Shown: one piece after another, positions 33,615 through 43,188 of the stretch
How positions within the stretch are numbered: the first letter of the stretch is position 1
How the letters are laid out: every line of letters starts with the position of its first letter
Assembly: GCF_004341515.1 (NCBI RefSeq)
Contig: NZ_SLZF01000009.1
Coordinates: 281,615-345,614, forward strand
Direction of reading: 5' to 3'
DNA: 64,000 nucleotides
Origin: Allobosea sp. BK604
GTDB lineage: Bacteria; Pseudomonadota; Alphaproteobacteria; Rhizobiales; Beijerinckiaceae
Made by a program: the position numbers and the translations under genes
The notes under the pieces: model-generated
Told to the model about the DNA's origin: nothing
Seen by the model: only the letters and a program-made list of their open reading frames with translations
The model's database searches: none

Positions 33615-35687
33615 TTACCTATCCGGAGCCTGCAATCGACAGCCGGCCTCGTTCATCGCCGTCAACAATTCGAGCGCCCGCAGGCACTGCTTATCACTGC
33701 CGATCCTGCCCGGCGTTGCCAGAACTTGGAGAATGCCTGCATCGGCTGGTGACATTCGATGGTTCGCGCGCGCCCACTCCAAGACTTTGGCCCAGAACCC
33801 GTGCCCTGCCTTGACCGCGACGGTTTGAGCCTCGATCCCGTTGATCATCTTGCGTTCCAGGCGAGCGGACCGCCGCCCGCCATCGGCGTCGGTTTTCATG
33901 ATCAGGGCTGCGTCAAGATCGTCCGGCCATACAATCTCCACGTCTTGGGCGCGCTTCCAGCAAGCAGGCTGCTTGGCCCACTCCGTGATACTCTGGCTTA
34001 CGACTGGCGGTCGCGTGATCAGCTCGTTCGCGGCAGCGGTGGCGACCTCGAGGGCTCCCTTCAACGCAGAAGGAAGATCCTGCATACGCCAGACTAGGTC
34101 GAAGTTTATTGCATCGCCGCGCTGCTTCACATCATGCGCCAACTTCGCGATGGCGTAGGCCACGATCGGGGCTCGCGAGCCGCCGCCGGTATACCAAGGC
34201 TGCTCCGAAACGATCTTCTCCGTCTCACGGAAAATGATAGCTTTCGCCACGCTCTCGCGAAAGAAGGTTTCGTTGTAGTCGTCTTCCCGAGCTTCCCATG
34301 TCTCGCCAACCTGCTTGGCGAACTCAATAAAATTCTTCTGCGCACCACGCGCCACGATATGCGGCTGGCCGCTCCAAACACTGAGCACCTTGGCAAGATC
34401 GGTCTTTGTTAGAAGCTGAGACTTCGGGTACTCCACATCGAATTTCTTGCGGTGAGCTTCCGTACGACGGGCGCGCTCGTCCGCGTACTGGCCGCGGGCT
34501 CTCTCATAAAACCATTTTGTCTGGATGAACCCGCCGTCGACCGATGGCACGTAGATGCGCCGGGAGAGCTTCTCCATCTCGATATGGAAGGGGTGATTTG
34601 CGAAGAAATCCGCCGCGTTAACCTTGTTCTGGCTGTTCGCAAATTCCGAGATCTTCGGGACGACCTCTTCGCTCCTTTCCGGCGAAACAATTGACAACTT
34701 CATCTGGACCGAAACACGAGACAGATCGCAGCCCTTTGTTCGACTTGCCGCATGGATTGAAGCTGTCGTCTGTCCGCCGTTCACTATCTGAAGATTCTTT
34801 AGCCGAAGAACGGACAGCACGCCCTCCTTCATCTCGGTCTCAATGGCTTCCGCGGTTGCCGTCAGACCATTGTTGTAAGCGAAGAACATCTCTGGATCTG
34901 CATCGATTGTCTTCCTGATCCCCTTGTTCACGCTTCCGCGTGCCTGAAGAAAGCTGCGGACATTCTGCTCGAGCAGTCTTGGGCCCCACCGATCGTAGAT
35001 TGCCGCAAGCTGACGCCCGGGAACGACCATCAGGAAAGCTTCGTAGGTGGTGTTGTCCAGATGAGCTCGTAGAGCTGGAATGGCGCCACCGAACTCGTCA
35101 ACCAGATCGATGTCCCGGTCCTCCTGTGCACGGCCAGACAAAACTAGCCGGTGGAGCCGCGCGATGTCCCAGACATTGTAGGTAGTCTCAACGCCGTCGA
35201 TCGCGCCCGCCTTCAGACCGTCAACGCGTGCACGGAGCTCGCGGTTCGTGAACAATACAAGACGTATTTTTGTCAAGCTTGCCCATCGGGCTGAGATCGT
35301 GTCTGCCAAGCCGAATGCAGGCGAACTCTCTTCCAGCGAAGCTCTGAATTTCGAGTCTCGTGCCTGCCGAATAAATCGGACAAGTTTTTCAAATTGACTT
35401 GCAATGTCGCCTGAGTTCAACCGGCCAAGTTCGGGAGAAGACTGAAAATCGGAAACGATCAGCGTCAGAACTCCGTCAGCTTCACGCGGGTCGCCGCCAT
35501 ATCCATCGACGCGAGCATCCTTGCGGCCGGAAACCCATGGCACATAGTCCGCAGTTTCCAGCTCTCCAGTGCCGATAACGTGCTCGGCCATCTTCTCAAA
35601 AAAGACAACCGGCTTAAAATTGCCGTGAGCCCCCGCTAACGAGGCAATCTCCTGAAAGAACTCGACGTGAAATTCTGCAAGACTCAT
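33615..35687 (-). CDS. AIPR-family (abortive phage infection-related) protein
   Basis: A 690-residue protein of the AIPR family, named for similarity to AbiR-like abortive infection proteins. The core signature is visible from about residue 230: LLEQNVRSFLQARGSVNKGI, then FFAYNNGLTATAEAI and LQIVNGGQTTASIHAA. The N-terminal part resembles a nuclease-like domain with SGRKDARVDGYGGDP and LTLIVSDFQ. It is the last gene of the defence operon, starting 8 nt after the DUF4420 stop. The ATG at 35687 is chosen; a longer reading needs a TTG. The exact activity is unproven; an effector role in defence is inferred. Confidence 0.88.
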   Translation of the reverse strand: MSLAEFHVEFFQEIASLAGAHGNFKPVVFFEKMAEHVIGTGELETADYVPWVSGRKDARVDGYGGDPREADGVLTLIVSDFQSSPELGRLNSGDIASQFEKLVRFIRQARDSKFRASLEESSPAFGLADTISARWASLTKIRLVLFTNRELRARVDGLKAGAIDGVETTYNVWDIARLHRLVLSGRAQEDRDIDLVDEFGGAIPALRAHLDNTTYEAFLMVVPGRQLAAIYDRWGPRLLEQNVRSFLQARGSVNKGIRKTIDADPEMFFAYNNGLTATAEAIETEMKEGVLSVLRLKNLQIVNGGQTTASIHAASRTKGCDLSRVSVQMKLSIVSPERSEEVVPKISEFANSQNKVNAADFFANHPFHIEMEKLSRRIYVPSVDGGFIQTKWFYERARGQYADERARRTEAHRKKFDVEYPKSQLLTKTDLAKVLSVWSGQPHIVARGAQKNFIEFAKQVGETWEAREDDYNETFFRESVAKAIIFRETEKIVSEQPWYTGGGSRAPIVAYAIAKLAHDVKQRGDAINFDLVWRMQDLPSALKGALEVATAAANELITRPPVVSQSITEWAKQPACWKRAQDVEIVWPDDLDAALIMKTDADGGRRSARLERKMINGIEAQTVAVKAGHGFWAKVLEWARANHRMSPADAGILQVLATPGRIGSDKQCLRALELLTAMNEAGCRLQAPDR

Positions 35688-35695
35688 CGAATGCC

Positions 35696-36694
35696 TCAAG
35701 AAGGTATGACCCAAATCTCCGCCTCGTCGGTCGCGTAGGGGCGTACAGATGCAACGGCAAGGCCATAGCGTACGCCGACAACGCCGAGTGGCAGCGAATG
35801 GGGAACGAGGCGCGGAAAATCATTCTGCACTGCAGCGGTGATGACGAGGCCAACGCACCAGTATTCATCGCCATAGTCACCATCAGGCCGTACACCAGCA
35901 GCCTCGAGCTTGGACAGGAAATTATCCTGTGTTGCCTGTCCGATCTGGGCACATATTGAGGCGAGCTCTTCGATCATCTCGGCAAGTGTGAGGGAACCTT
36001 CCATGCCCGAATCGCTGTGTCGCAGTTCCATGATCCGCAGATAAAGCGTGCCCGTGGCGGGGCCATCAAGCTGATGCTCTGACGAGATCGCAACGAAGGG
36101 CTCGCTGCTGCCCTGCGTGGCTTTGCACTCGATAGATGCGTGAGGCAGCCGGAAATCATGCGCGGCACCTAGCGGACCGACCCAAGCCTCGACAGCTTGG
36201 TGCATTCCTACGTTCGGTGAAATTAAATCGCGGAGCGTCAGCAACTCGGCGAGCAGTCCCTTTTGCTGCTCGATGCCGAGACGACCAGAGCCCCCACGTA
36301 GGAGATGGTGCCAGCGCCAAGTCCGTGAGATGGCGATGGTGATCGCTTCATGTTCGAGAGAACGCTGTTCGGCCGCGTCAATAATGTCGACGCACAGCCG
36401 GATGAACGGTTCCTTTAGCTGGGCATCGAGAAGGCGGAATGTCAGCGTTGCTTCGTTATGATCGAGCGTGGCATGAACTACGTCGAAACCCTTGAAAAAT
36501 GGCAGTTTCGTCTTTGCAAACGACCCAGGCCGGTGACGGAATACGAGCAAGCGTCGTCCGCCGTAGTCGATTGCCCAGAAGAAATTCCATTGCGACTTGG
36601 CGTCCACCCTCCTGGCAGAGACATCCTGCGATGATGTCGGCTGGGGCATACCCCTCCACGGGTCATCAGGCGGCGTCATCGCGCGGCTCGTCAT
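35696..36694 (-). CDS. DUF4420/PD-(D/E)XK motif protein
   Basis: A 332-residue protein of the PD-(D/E)XK motif family annotated as DUF4420. The likely nuclease core is the Asp in GAAHDFRLP followed by the ExK motif in HASIECKATQG, near residue 190. The start at 36694 is favoured by GAGG 6 nt upstream and overlaps the Z1 gene by 29 nt; an internal ATG at 36679 lacks a ribosome site. It is the probable DNA-cleaving component of the island. Translation is coupled on both sides. Confidence 0.87.
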   Translation of the reverse strand: MTSRAMTPPDDPWRGMPQPTSSQDVSARRVDAKSQWNFFWAIDYGGRRLLVFRHRPGSFAKTKLPFFKGFDVVHATLDHNEATLTFRLLDAQLKEPFIRLCVDIIDAAEQRSLEHEAITIAISRTWRWHHLLRGGSGRLGIEQQKGLLAELLTLRDLISPNVGMHQAVEAWVGPLGAAHDFRLPHASIECKATQGSSEPFVAISSEHQLDGPATGTLYLRIMELRHSDSGMEGSLTLAEMIEELASICAQIGQATQDNFLSKLEAAGVRPDGDYGDEYWCVGLVITAAVQNDFPRLVPHSLPLGVVGVRYGLAVASVRPYATDEAEIWVIPS

Positions 36695-39386
36695 CTTCGT
36701 CCTCGTCTCCGAGGTTCTCGCGCATCCAGGTGGTGTTCACGACATACTCGACAGTGTGCTCGGGGGTCTGCGTTTTTGGAAAGCTGATACTCCACGCAAC
36801 GACCGGTTGATCGAGCCCGGCAAAGGTGCCGCACCGCTGGCCCTCTTTTTCGGACACGGTGTTTGCGTTTATCTTCATCAGGTGAACGATAAGCAGCGGC
36901 CTCGGCCTAACCTCCCTGTATATCCGGTCGGGGTAGTTGGTGTTTCCCGTATCTCTCTCGCCGGAATTGAAATCTCGCTCCGCGTTGGAAGCAAGATCGT
37001 CCGGGACGCCGATCCGCTCGACTCCGCGTGACGCGACCCGTTGCTTTTCACCAACATGGATCGCTGAAGCGGTTGTCCGTGCGCCAGCCCTTCGTTCCTG
37101 ACGAATGATCGGGAACCCTAAATCGGAACTGACTAGAGATGGTAGTTTGTCGGCACCCAAACTGGCGAAAAGGACTTGCCACTTCGCCAGTTCGCCCTTG
37201 GCACGATCGGAGATGTAGGCAGCCACAGGGTCTCCGAGGGTCAGGATAGAGCCATCGTGGTTTCTGAAGGCGCGAAGGAAATCCAGAACATAATCGACAG
37301 GAACATTCTCAAAAAGGCGGCCTTGCCGTGTGGGGAAATGCGGGGCCGAGGAGGCGTTCATAACTGCAGCCAATCTGCGGGCCGCTTCAAGGTTTGCCCG
37401 GAGCGCCGGCTGATCGGCGAGCAAGGTTGTGGTTTCGATGAAGTTGTTGGCGAGACCAACTCGCGAAACGAGCTTTTTGCCCGAGCCCATCTTGTTTCGT
37501 GCAGTGACAATTAGCGTATCGGGATGGCTCCTGACGCGTAGGCCGAATTCTCTCGGGGTTGCGTTTGCCTTCTCCATCGCGCGGAGTTCGCTTCGAAGCT
37601 CTTCAATTGCTTCGGTAATGTGTTCATACCAACCGTCAGCCTCCTCAGGTAACCACAGGCGGCAAAGATCCTCGTAACCGCCCCGATAACCGAACCATCG
37701 GCCCATCTGCATCAGGGTATCGTACATCATCGAATTCCGCAGGAAGTAGCTCACCATGAGCCCTTCGAGCGTAAGTCCGCGTGACAGCGAATAGCCGCCG
37801 ACCGCGATCACAGAGAGCCCGCTTTTTGCGTGTCCGTCATAGTCGAGCGCGCCGGAAGAACGTGAGTTTACGGTCACGACGCGGATGGGAGCTGCGGCTT
37901 CGTTGAGGACTGACTGGATATCGGCCCATGGCGTCTCGGAGAACTCTTTCTCCCAAACGCCGTGCAGGGCCGCGATGTACGGATTGGCGAGAGCCTGCTT
38001 CACCGGCAAGGCACCGTCAACGCGAATATTGCGCTGTATTTCATTCAGCCGAGCATCGATCTCGTTCCGCAGCCGCTCTTGCACGTCGGTGAACCGAGAA
38101 GCGTTGACAAGCATTGAGCAATGCTGACCGCCATGCCCTCGCAAGAGACGTATTGCGCGACCGAGGATGAACGCTCTGATGGCCGTTATCAAGCTTTCGG
38201 GCAAGCCGTCGATCCGATGCTCCTTTTTGTGCACCAGCGGGAGCAGATCCTCGTTATCCTCGATGTAGCGGACGATATTGGGGCTGCGGTCCGCAAATAT
38301 GCGGGTCGCACCGACATAGTTGGACGGTGGATCGAGGCTGATGATGAAATCGCTTGGAAAAAGATCTTCGCCAAGCATGTCGTCCGTTGTTTCGGGATCG
38401 ATAAAAATGTTGGCGAAGGGTGTCGCGGTGTAGCCGACATAACAACTGCGCTCGAACGCACCAAGCAGCTCCCTGATCTGCCCATTTATGCGACTGATCA
38501 GCCCCTTGTCGCTTGCCGTGTTAATCGAAGCGTTGTCGGCCTCGTCATCGATAAGGAGCATCGGCGCTGAAATGGTTTTGGTGCCTCGCTTTGCATTGTG
38601 CTCCTTGAGCCATTCAATAACGTTCTTCAGTGTACTGGTATTTTTCTTGATGATAAGGATCGCTGGAACCTTCAGATCATCAAGGCGAACTCCAGGGTCG
38701 GTCGCTGATCGGGAGAAATCCTTCACCGAATTCGTAAAGAAGCCCGGGCGCTGCCGTGCATCGAACCTACCAACACCGATGACACCATCATGAGATGCAC
38801 CCTTCAGCTTCTTGGCGGTATCCCAGCCGATGAAACCCTCATCGATCCGTATTTGGGTCTGGTTGCGAAGGTTGTTGTGGATGCCGGCAATCACGATGAT
38901 CAACCTGTATCCCGCATCGGCCGCCTTGCAGATGACACCTGTGTAGTTCGCGGTCTTGCCCGACTGCACATGACCGACAACCATTCCGCGGCGCTTCCAC
39001 GGCCCTTCTTTGGCCGGGTTCTCGAGCAGCCCGACAATGCGGTCAGTCACTTCGTCTGTCTTCGCGATGACGTCGCGAGCAAAGCTCTTGTGCACAAGAT
39101 ACTTCTGGTATCTTTCCCAATAGAACGGATTGATCGTCACCTTGGCGGCGGGCAACCACGGCTCGAAATCCGGCGTGACTAGCTGAGCGCCCACCGTCAT
39201 GGTGATTCCCAGTCGTTCCTCCAAAATACGAGCCACCATCTCCGCATGATTGTCGTCAAGCGAATCGAACATCGGCAGGCGGCGCAGCTGTGAAACCGTC
39301 TCGCGAATAGCTTCCGCTTTGGGCAGAGATGACCGTGGCAAACCCATGCTCACCATGTCTTCAAGTTGCTTCATCAACTCGTTCAT
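36666..39386 (-). CDS. Z1-domain superfamily II ATPase
   Basis: A 906-residue protein with a helicase-like ATPase core and the Z1 domain. Walker A is GHVQSGKTANYTG (about residue 138), the DEAD-like Walker B LLIDDEAD (about 290), motif III-like VGYTATPFANIF, and a C-terminal arginine-finger motif LMQMGRWFGYRGGYEDLCRL. VGGYSLSRGLTLEGL is the Z1 hallmark. Such proteins occur in methylase-linked defence operons and are thought to translocate on or remodel DNA. The ATG at 39386 overlaps the GHKL stop (ATGA). The acidic tail (GDEDEDDEPRDD) may mediate partner binding. Confidence 0.92.
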   Translation of the reverse strand: MNELMKQLEDMVSMGLPRSSLPKAEAIRETVSQLRRLPMFDSLDDNHAEMVARILEERLGITMTVGAQLVTPDFEPWLPAAKVTINPFYWERYQKYLVHKSFARDVIAKTDEVTDRIVGLLENPAKEGPWKRRGMVVGHVQSGKTANYTGVICKAADAGYRLIIVIAGIHNNLRNQTQIRIDEGFIGWDTAKKLKGASHDGVIGVGRFDARQRPGFFTNSVKDFSRSATDPGVRLDDLKVPAILIIKKNTSTLKNVIEWLKEHNAKRGTKTISAPMLLIDDEADNASINTASDKGLISRINGQIRELLGAFERSCYVGYTATPFANIFIDPETTDDMLGEDLFPSDFIISLDPPSNYVGATRIFADRSPNIVRYIEDNEDLLPLVHKKEHRIDGLPESLITAIRAFILGRAIRLLRGHGGQHCSMLVNASRFTDVQERLRNEIDARLNEIQRNIRVDGALPVKQALANPYIAALHGVWEKEFSETPWADIQSVLNEAAAPIRVVTVNSRSSGALDYDGHAKSGLSVIAVGGYSLSRGLTLEGLMVSYFLRNSMMYDTLMQMGRWFGYRGGYEDLCRLWLPEEADGWYEHITEAIEELRSELRAMEKANATPREFGLRVRSHPDTLIVTARNKMGSGKKLVSRVGLANNFIETTTLLADQPALRANLEAARRLAAVMNASSAPHFPTRQGRLFENVPVDYVLDFLRAFRNHDGSILTLGDPVAAYISDRAKGELAKWQVLFASLGADKLPSLVSSDLGFPIIRQERRAGARTTASAIHVGEKQRVASRGVERIGVPDDLASNAERDFNSGERDTGNTNYPDRIYREVRPRPLLIVHLMKINANTVSEKEGQRCGTFAGLDQPVVAWSISFPKTQTPEHTVEYVVNTTWMRENLGDEDEDDEPRDDAA

Positions 39387-40879
39387 GCGTCCACCCATCC
39401 AAATTCGTCAGCGAGCATTTCACGGACCTGCTGGAACCTTGTCCGAAACGGGTCGATGACCGACATCATGTCGATGATGCGCTTTTCAGGCGCTTCGGTT
39501 GCGCTAGACAGCTGCCGGTAGGTGGTAATGGCCACGTTTCGCAATGCCTCTGCCGAGATCTCCGCTCCCGAGACCTCTTCTGGCTTGCCTGAAAGGTCCA
39601 CTACTAGGGCGTCGATCGGGAGCGCTGCTGCCGCAAGTTCCAGCGCATCACGAATCCGCTCGGCCATTGATGGCGCGACATCCTCGATGAGCTGGGCAAG
39701 CACGGGGTGCTCGAGGTTCAAGCGGTAACGGATCTCGCCGGCCTGCTGGACGCGGTTCCAGACCGGAAGACGCTTGTCGTCGGTGATAATGCGTCCACGG
39801 TAAGTGTAGACCCGCTTCGAAGTCGCCCCAATGCGTTCGACGAGCGAGCGTAGATGATCACGCAGTTCTGGCGGAAGCTGCGCTGAGGCTTTCTTGACAT
39901 CAATCTTCCAATGCTGGTCGAGTTCGCGCGGTGTATCGATCCGCACACGCGACAGCTTGGTTGCCTCGGTCTGCCGTGCGAGCCCGAACCAAGTACCGTG
40001 GATGATAAGGCGTCGCTCTCGATAGACGTAAAAGCCTTGGTTCTTCGTGTAGCCGGCCTTGCCGGCGTACTTCTCCCAATCTGCCTGGCTAACCTTCCGA
40101 TGGTGAGGAAGCGTGAACGCTTGGATCAGCACATCGTGCCCACGCAGGCGCATCACCTCGGGCTCCGGCGGCTCGCACTGCGTTGCAGGATGAACCGAAT
40201 GAAATGGATCGAAAGGCCTTAGCGGTCGCCCGTTGAGTTTCATGGACAATTTCTTCTGGCCTCTCTCTCCAGCAAGAAAGCGATGAAACACCAGCTCCAG
40301 ATGCTCCCGGGCTTCGTCTAAAGCAACGCCGATAGAGGCTCCCGTCCTATCGCCGGTCGACGACACACGGTCCAGCTTCTCCCAGACGATCAGCGTGCCA
40401 TCACCCGCGAGATGCTCGACAAATGGCACTGTCGCTGCGCTTTCAGGGAGCAGCACTTCCCATTTATTAGCCGAAGCGACATGATCGAGGTCCCATATTG
40501 CGCATGTTGTCTGGGCAGACCTCGTAGTGACAACTGTAAGACGCCTGCCTTGTGAGAATGATGCGGTCTTTAGACCAAGGCCAAAGCGGCCGAGGTCATG
40601 GGGCCGGTTGTCCAATATCGGATTTCTGCTCCCTGGCCGCATGGCCTGAAGCAGTTCGTTCCGCGTCATCCCTTCACCGTCATCAAGGACTGCAATGACT
40701 GGCTGTTCGCCAGATGACCTTGAAAAAATTTCGATCTTCGACGCGCCGGCCGATATCGAATTGTCCAGAATGTCGGCGAGCGCTGTTTCCAACGAATAGC
40801 CGATGTCCCGCATACTCTCGATGAGCTTTGAGGCTTCAGGCTCAAGTATGTAGTGTTCCAACGTTAGCCTCACGCCCAC
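39383..40879 (-). CDS. GHKL ATPase (MORC/MutL/Hsp90-like)
   Basis: A 498-residue ATPase of the GHKL class. The N-box is ETALADILDNSISAGASKI, the G1 motif VLDDGEGMT and the G2 motif DLGRFGLGLKTASFSQG. These match the MutL/MORC branch, in which ATP binding drives dimerisation and clamp closure around DNA. The C-terminal 250 residues are helical without a clear nuclease motif. The start is ambiguous: GTGs at 40879 and 40873 both lie near the expected N-terminus and neither has a good ribosome site. It follows the methyltransferase by 8 nt. Confidence 0.9.
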   Translation of the reverse strand: MGVRLTLEHYILEPEASKLIESMRDIGYSLETALADILDNSISAGASKIEIFSRSSGEQPVIAVLDDGEGMTRNELLQAMRPGSRNPILDNRPHDLGRFGLGLKTASFSQGRRLTVVTTRSAQTTCAIWDLDHVASANKWEVLLPESAATVPFVEHLAGDGTLIVWEKLDRVSSTGDRTGASIGVALDEAREHLELVFHRFLAGERGQKKLSMKLNGRPLRPFDPFHSVHPATQCEPPEPEVMRLRGHDVLIQAFTLPHHRKVSQADWEKYAGKAGYTKNQGFYVYRERRLIIHGTWFGLARQTEATKLSRVRIDTPRELDQHWKIDVKKASAQLPPELRDHLRSLVERIGATSKRVYTYRGRIITDDKRLPVWNRVQQAGEIRYRLNLEHPVLAQLIEDVAPSMAERIRDALELAAAALPIDALVVDLSGKPEEVSGAEISAEALRNVAITTYRQLSSATEAPEKRIIDMMSVIDPFRTRFQQVREMLADEFGWVDA

Positions 40880-40887
40880 GCGTTAAT

Positions 40888-42504
40888 CTAGACTGCGCAT
40901 TCGGCCAATAAAGTGGCAGCTCCGGAATATTTGATCAGATCAGTCCTCTTCAACTCGAAATGACCGCCAAGAATTTTCCAGAGTGCACCGGCGATGCTTC
41001 TGGCTAGCAACGGCGGAACAGCGTTGCCTACCTGCACATACTGTTCGGTTCGGTTTCCCAAAAATAGATAATTGTCTGGGAAAGTTTGAAGTCTTGCGGC
41101 TTCCCGCACGGTCAGACTGCGACACTGCGCCGGGTCCGGATGGATAAAATAATGTCCATCCTTCGAGATGTGGCTGACCACCGTGGTCGCCGGCGCATCC
41201 CATGTCTGCACGCGGAACCGATCGGCGAACTTTCCAGTCTCCCAGTTCGCGTGATCCGGCGCTAGAAAAGCCGGAAATTCGGCGGCCTTGGGTGACCGTC
41301 CGGCGGCCTCCGCAAACAGTCCGGCAAACAAGTAACGGCCGAGGTCCGATTTCATATGGCCGCGGGTATCATGGTTGAGTGTCACCGACAGTTTCGGATC
41401 ATGCAGCCAATTGGCGATCCAAGGCGGGCAATTGGCAGGAAGTGACGAGGTTGCTGAGGAAGAACGAACAAGAGGTTCGTCGCGTAGTTGAATCGTGAGC
41501 TTCAGCCTTGCAAGCGCAGCTTCGAAGTCGGACTGGCGCTTGGCCGGGCCGCTCAGGCGAGAGCCGGCAAGCCTGCCGATCGCCTCATGGATGACAGTGA
41601 GCCACTGATGTTCGGTGTCCTGTGCTCCACTCAAGCCGCTGCGAAGCATAGGCAACCCCGAGAGAACATGCCGGACGTTGCTGCGTTCCGAGGGCCGGTC
41701 GAGACGCGGGTTGACATCGCCGTGCGAGAGGTCGCGTCGAATTCCGACGATGATCACGCGATGTCGGGCCTGCGGAAGTCCGTGATCCTCAGCGCAAACG
41801 ACGAAATCACGTGGCTCGGGTTCGCTTTCGATGTCCGCGAGCAAGTCTGTGGCCTGCGGGGCGAGCGCAATAAGCCTGTAGCCTTCCGACCTCAGGTCAT
41901 CGAGAACATGCTGGAACACCGCCACCCCCTCGACTTTCGAGGACAGCATGCCCTTTACGTTCTCCATGATGAAGGCGGCGGGCCTCAACCTGCGAAGAGT
42001 GGCGATGTAAGCCTTGTAAAGAAAGTGGCGATGATCCTCCTTGGCATCATACCCAGCGATCCCGGCGTTCCGTGCGCGCCCAACCAGCGAATAGGCTTGG
42101 CAGGGAGGCCCGCCGATCAGGATCGTGCTCTCTCCAAACTCGCGTCGGACGGCGTCGACTTGCTGGTCGATGACCGCCTGATCAGGTCCCTTGCCCAACT
42201 CTCGGCGAAGAGCGATCTCGTTGGCCCGTTCCCACTCGGCAGGGTGTAGAGAGCGCCAATTGGGTTCGTCCTCACGCCCATTCAGCCACTGGTAGTAGGC
42301 ACTCGGAAATCCACCATCGAACTCGCGCAGAAAGGTACGGAGAAGAAGTGTTCTGTGCGCCGCACGTTCCCTCTCGACGGAGAGCATGACGCGGAATGGG
42401 CGATGGCCGTCGACCTCGAGCGCTGAGAAGCCCTCCGCTAGCCCCCCCGGGCCGGCGAAGAGGTCAACGACCCCAAACTTTAATGGCGGCACATCGGTCT
42501 TCAT
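40888..42504 (-). CDS. DNA (cytosine-5-)-methyltransferase
   Basis: A 538-residue C5-cytosine methyltransferase. AdoMet motif I is VDLFAGPGGLAEGF, the catalytic motif IV GGPPCQAYSLVGR with Cys135, motif VI ENVKGM with Glu181, motif VIII QARHRVIIVGIR, motif IX LTVREAARLQTFPDNY and motif X QVGNAVPPLLA. The target-recognition region between motifs VIII and IX is long (about 220 residues), so the site cannot be predicted. It is first of the five-gene defence operon and divergent from a Vsr-type nuclease that could repair T:G mismatches arising at its sites. The ATG at 42504 has no strong ribosome site. Confidence 0.93.
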   Translation of the reverse strand: MKTDVPPLKFGVVDLFAGPGGLAEGFSALEVDGHRPFRVMLSVERERAAHRTLLLRTFLREFDGGFPSAYYQWLNGREDEPNWRSLHPAEWERANEIALRRELGKGPDQAVIDQQVDAVRREFGESTILIGGPPCQAYSLVGRARNAGIAGYDAKEDHRHFLYKAYIATLRRLRPAAFIMENVKGMLSSKVEGVAVFQHVLDDLRSEGYRLIALAPQATDLLADIESEPEPRDFVVCAEDHGLPQARHRVIIVGIRRDLSHGDVNPRLDRPSERSNVRHVLSGLPMLRSGLSGAQDTEHQWLTVIHEAIGRLAGSRLSGPAKRQSDFEAALARLKLTIQLRDEPLVRSSSATSSLPANCPPWIANWLHDPKLSVTLNHDTRGHMKSDLGRYLFAGLFAEAAGRSPKAAEFPAFLAPDHANWETGKFADRFRVQTWDAPATTVVSHISKDGHYFIHPDPAQCRSLTVREAARLQTFPDNYLFLGNRTEQYVQVGNAVPPLLARSIAGALWKILGGHFELKRTDLIKYSGAATLLAECAV

Positions 42505-42559
42505 TTGTAGGTACGAGATATATCCAAATCCGCACGAATAGCGAGTATGGCAGAGGAAC
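42505..42559. promoter_or_regulatory. divergent promoter region of the defence island
   Basis: Only 55 bp separate the methyltransferase and vsr start codons. The stretch is AT-rich (GAGATATATCCAAAT), and both genes must be expressed from it or from within the facing gene. I cannot place -35 and -10 boxes with confidence. Confidence 0.45.
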
Positions 42560-43009
42560 ATGATCGACGTTGTCGACAGGCAGACGCGCTCCCGGATGAT
42601 GGCCGGCATCAGGGGCGGCAACACGAAGCCGGAGCGATTGCTGCGAAGTATGCTGCATGCTGCAGGGCTGCGTTTTCGCCTGCATGCGAGGGAATTGCCT
42701 GGCCGCCCTGACATCGTCCTGCCGCGACATCGGACTGTGATTTTGGTCCATGGCTGCTTCTGGCATCGCCACCGGAGCTGCCGTTTTGCCACCATACCCG
42801 CCAGCAACGCGGACTTCTGGGCCGGCAAGTTTGCGTCCAACGTGGCGCGCGACGCTGCCAACGAGCAGGGGCTGCTCGCGGCGGGATGGCGAGTAGCGGT
42901 CGTGTGGGAATGCGCCTTAAGGCGTGATCCTGATTCTGTAGCGGTAGCGTTGAAGGATTGGCTATTGAGCCGTGAAGCCGGCGAAACTCGCATAAAGCAT
43001 TTTGATTGA
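42560..43009 (+). CDS. vsr: very short patch repair endonuclease
   Basis: A 149-residue Vsr-type nuclease. Landmarks are SRMMAGIRGGNTKPE, LPGRPDIVLPRHR with the catalytic aspartate, and VHGCFWHRHRSCR with the zinc-binding and active-site residues. In E. coli Vsr nicks next to T:G mismatches formed by deamination of 5-methylcytosine at Dcm sites. Being paired with a C5-methyltransferase fits that role. It could also act as the cleaving nuclease of the system. Confidence 0.92.
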   Translation: MIDVVDRQTRSRMMAGIRGGNTKPERLLRSMLHAAGLRFRLHARELPGRPDIVLPRHRTVILVHGCFWHRHRSCRFATIPASNADFWAGKFASNVARDAANEQGLLAAGWRVAVVWECALRRDPDSVAVALKDWLLSREAGETRIKHFD

Positions 43010-43188
43010 CCGGCTGAGACTTGCCGTAAAGATCGCGGACCAATACTTTACGAATGCCAGTTGGCGATCTTTCGATGGGCCACCAAACCTCCAGTGGAGC
43101 TCAAATTTGATGCGCAAGCACACCGCAACTATTGTAATCAATAGATATCACAGCCCCCTTTCCTCAAGCCGACATCATCTCCCTCCCC

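Noticed and set aside
33302..33814. Open frame across the gap between the AI-2E gene and the AIPR gene
   Set aside because: No ribosome site, low-complexity composition and overlap with the real AIPR gene. No domain could be seen.
40879..42993. Long minus-strand frame extending the methyltransferase to about 700 residues
   Set aside because: The added N-terminal part is antisense to the Vsr gene and has no methylase similarity. The ATG at 42504 sits just before motif I.
43010..43188. Possible small gene between Vsr and methylaspartate lyase
   Set aside because: The 179 bp are AT-rich then pyrimidine-rich, with no supported frame. It is treated as the right edge of the defence island.
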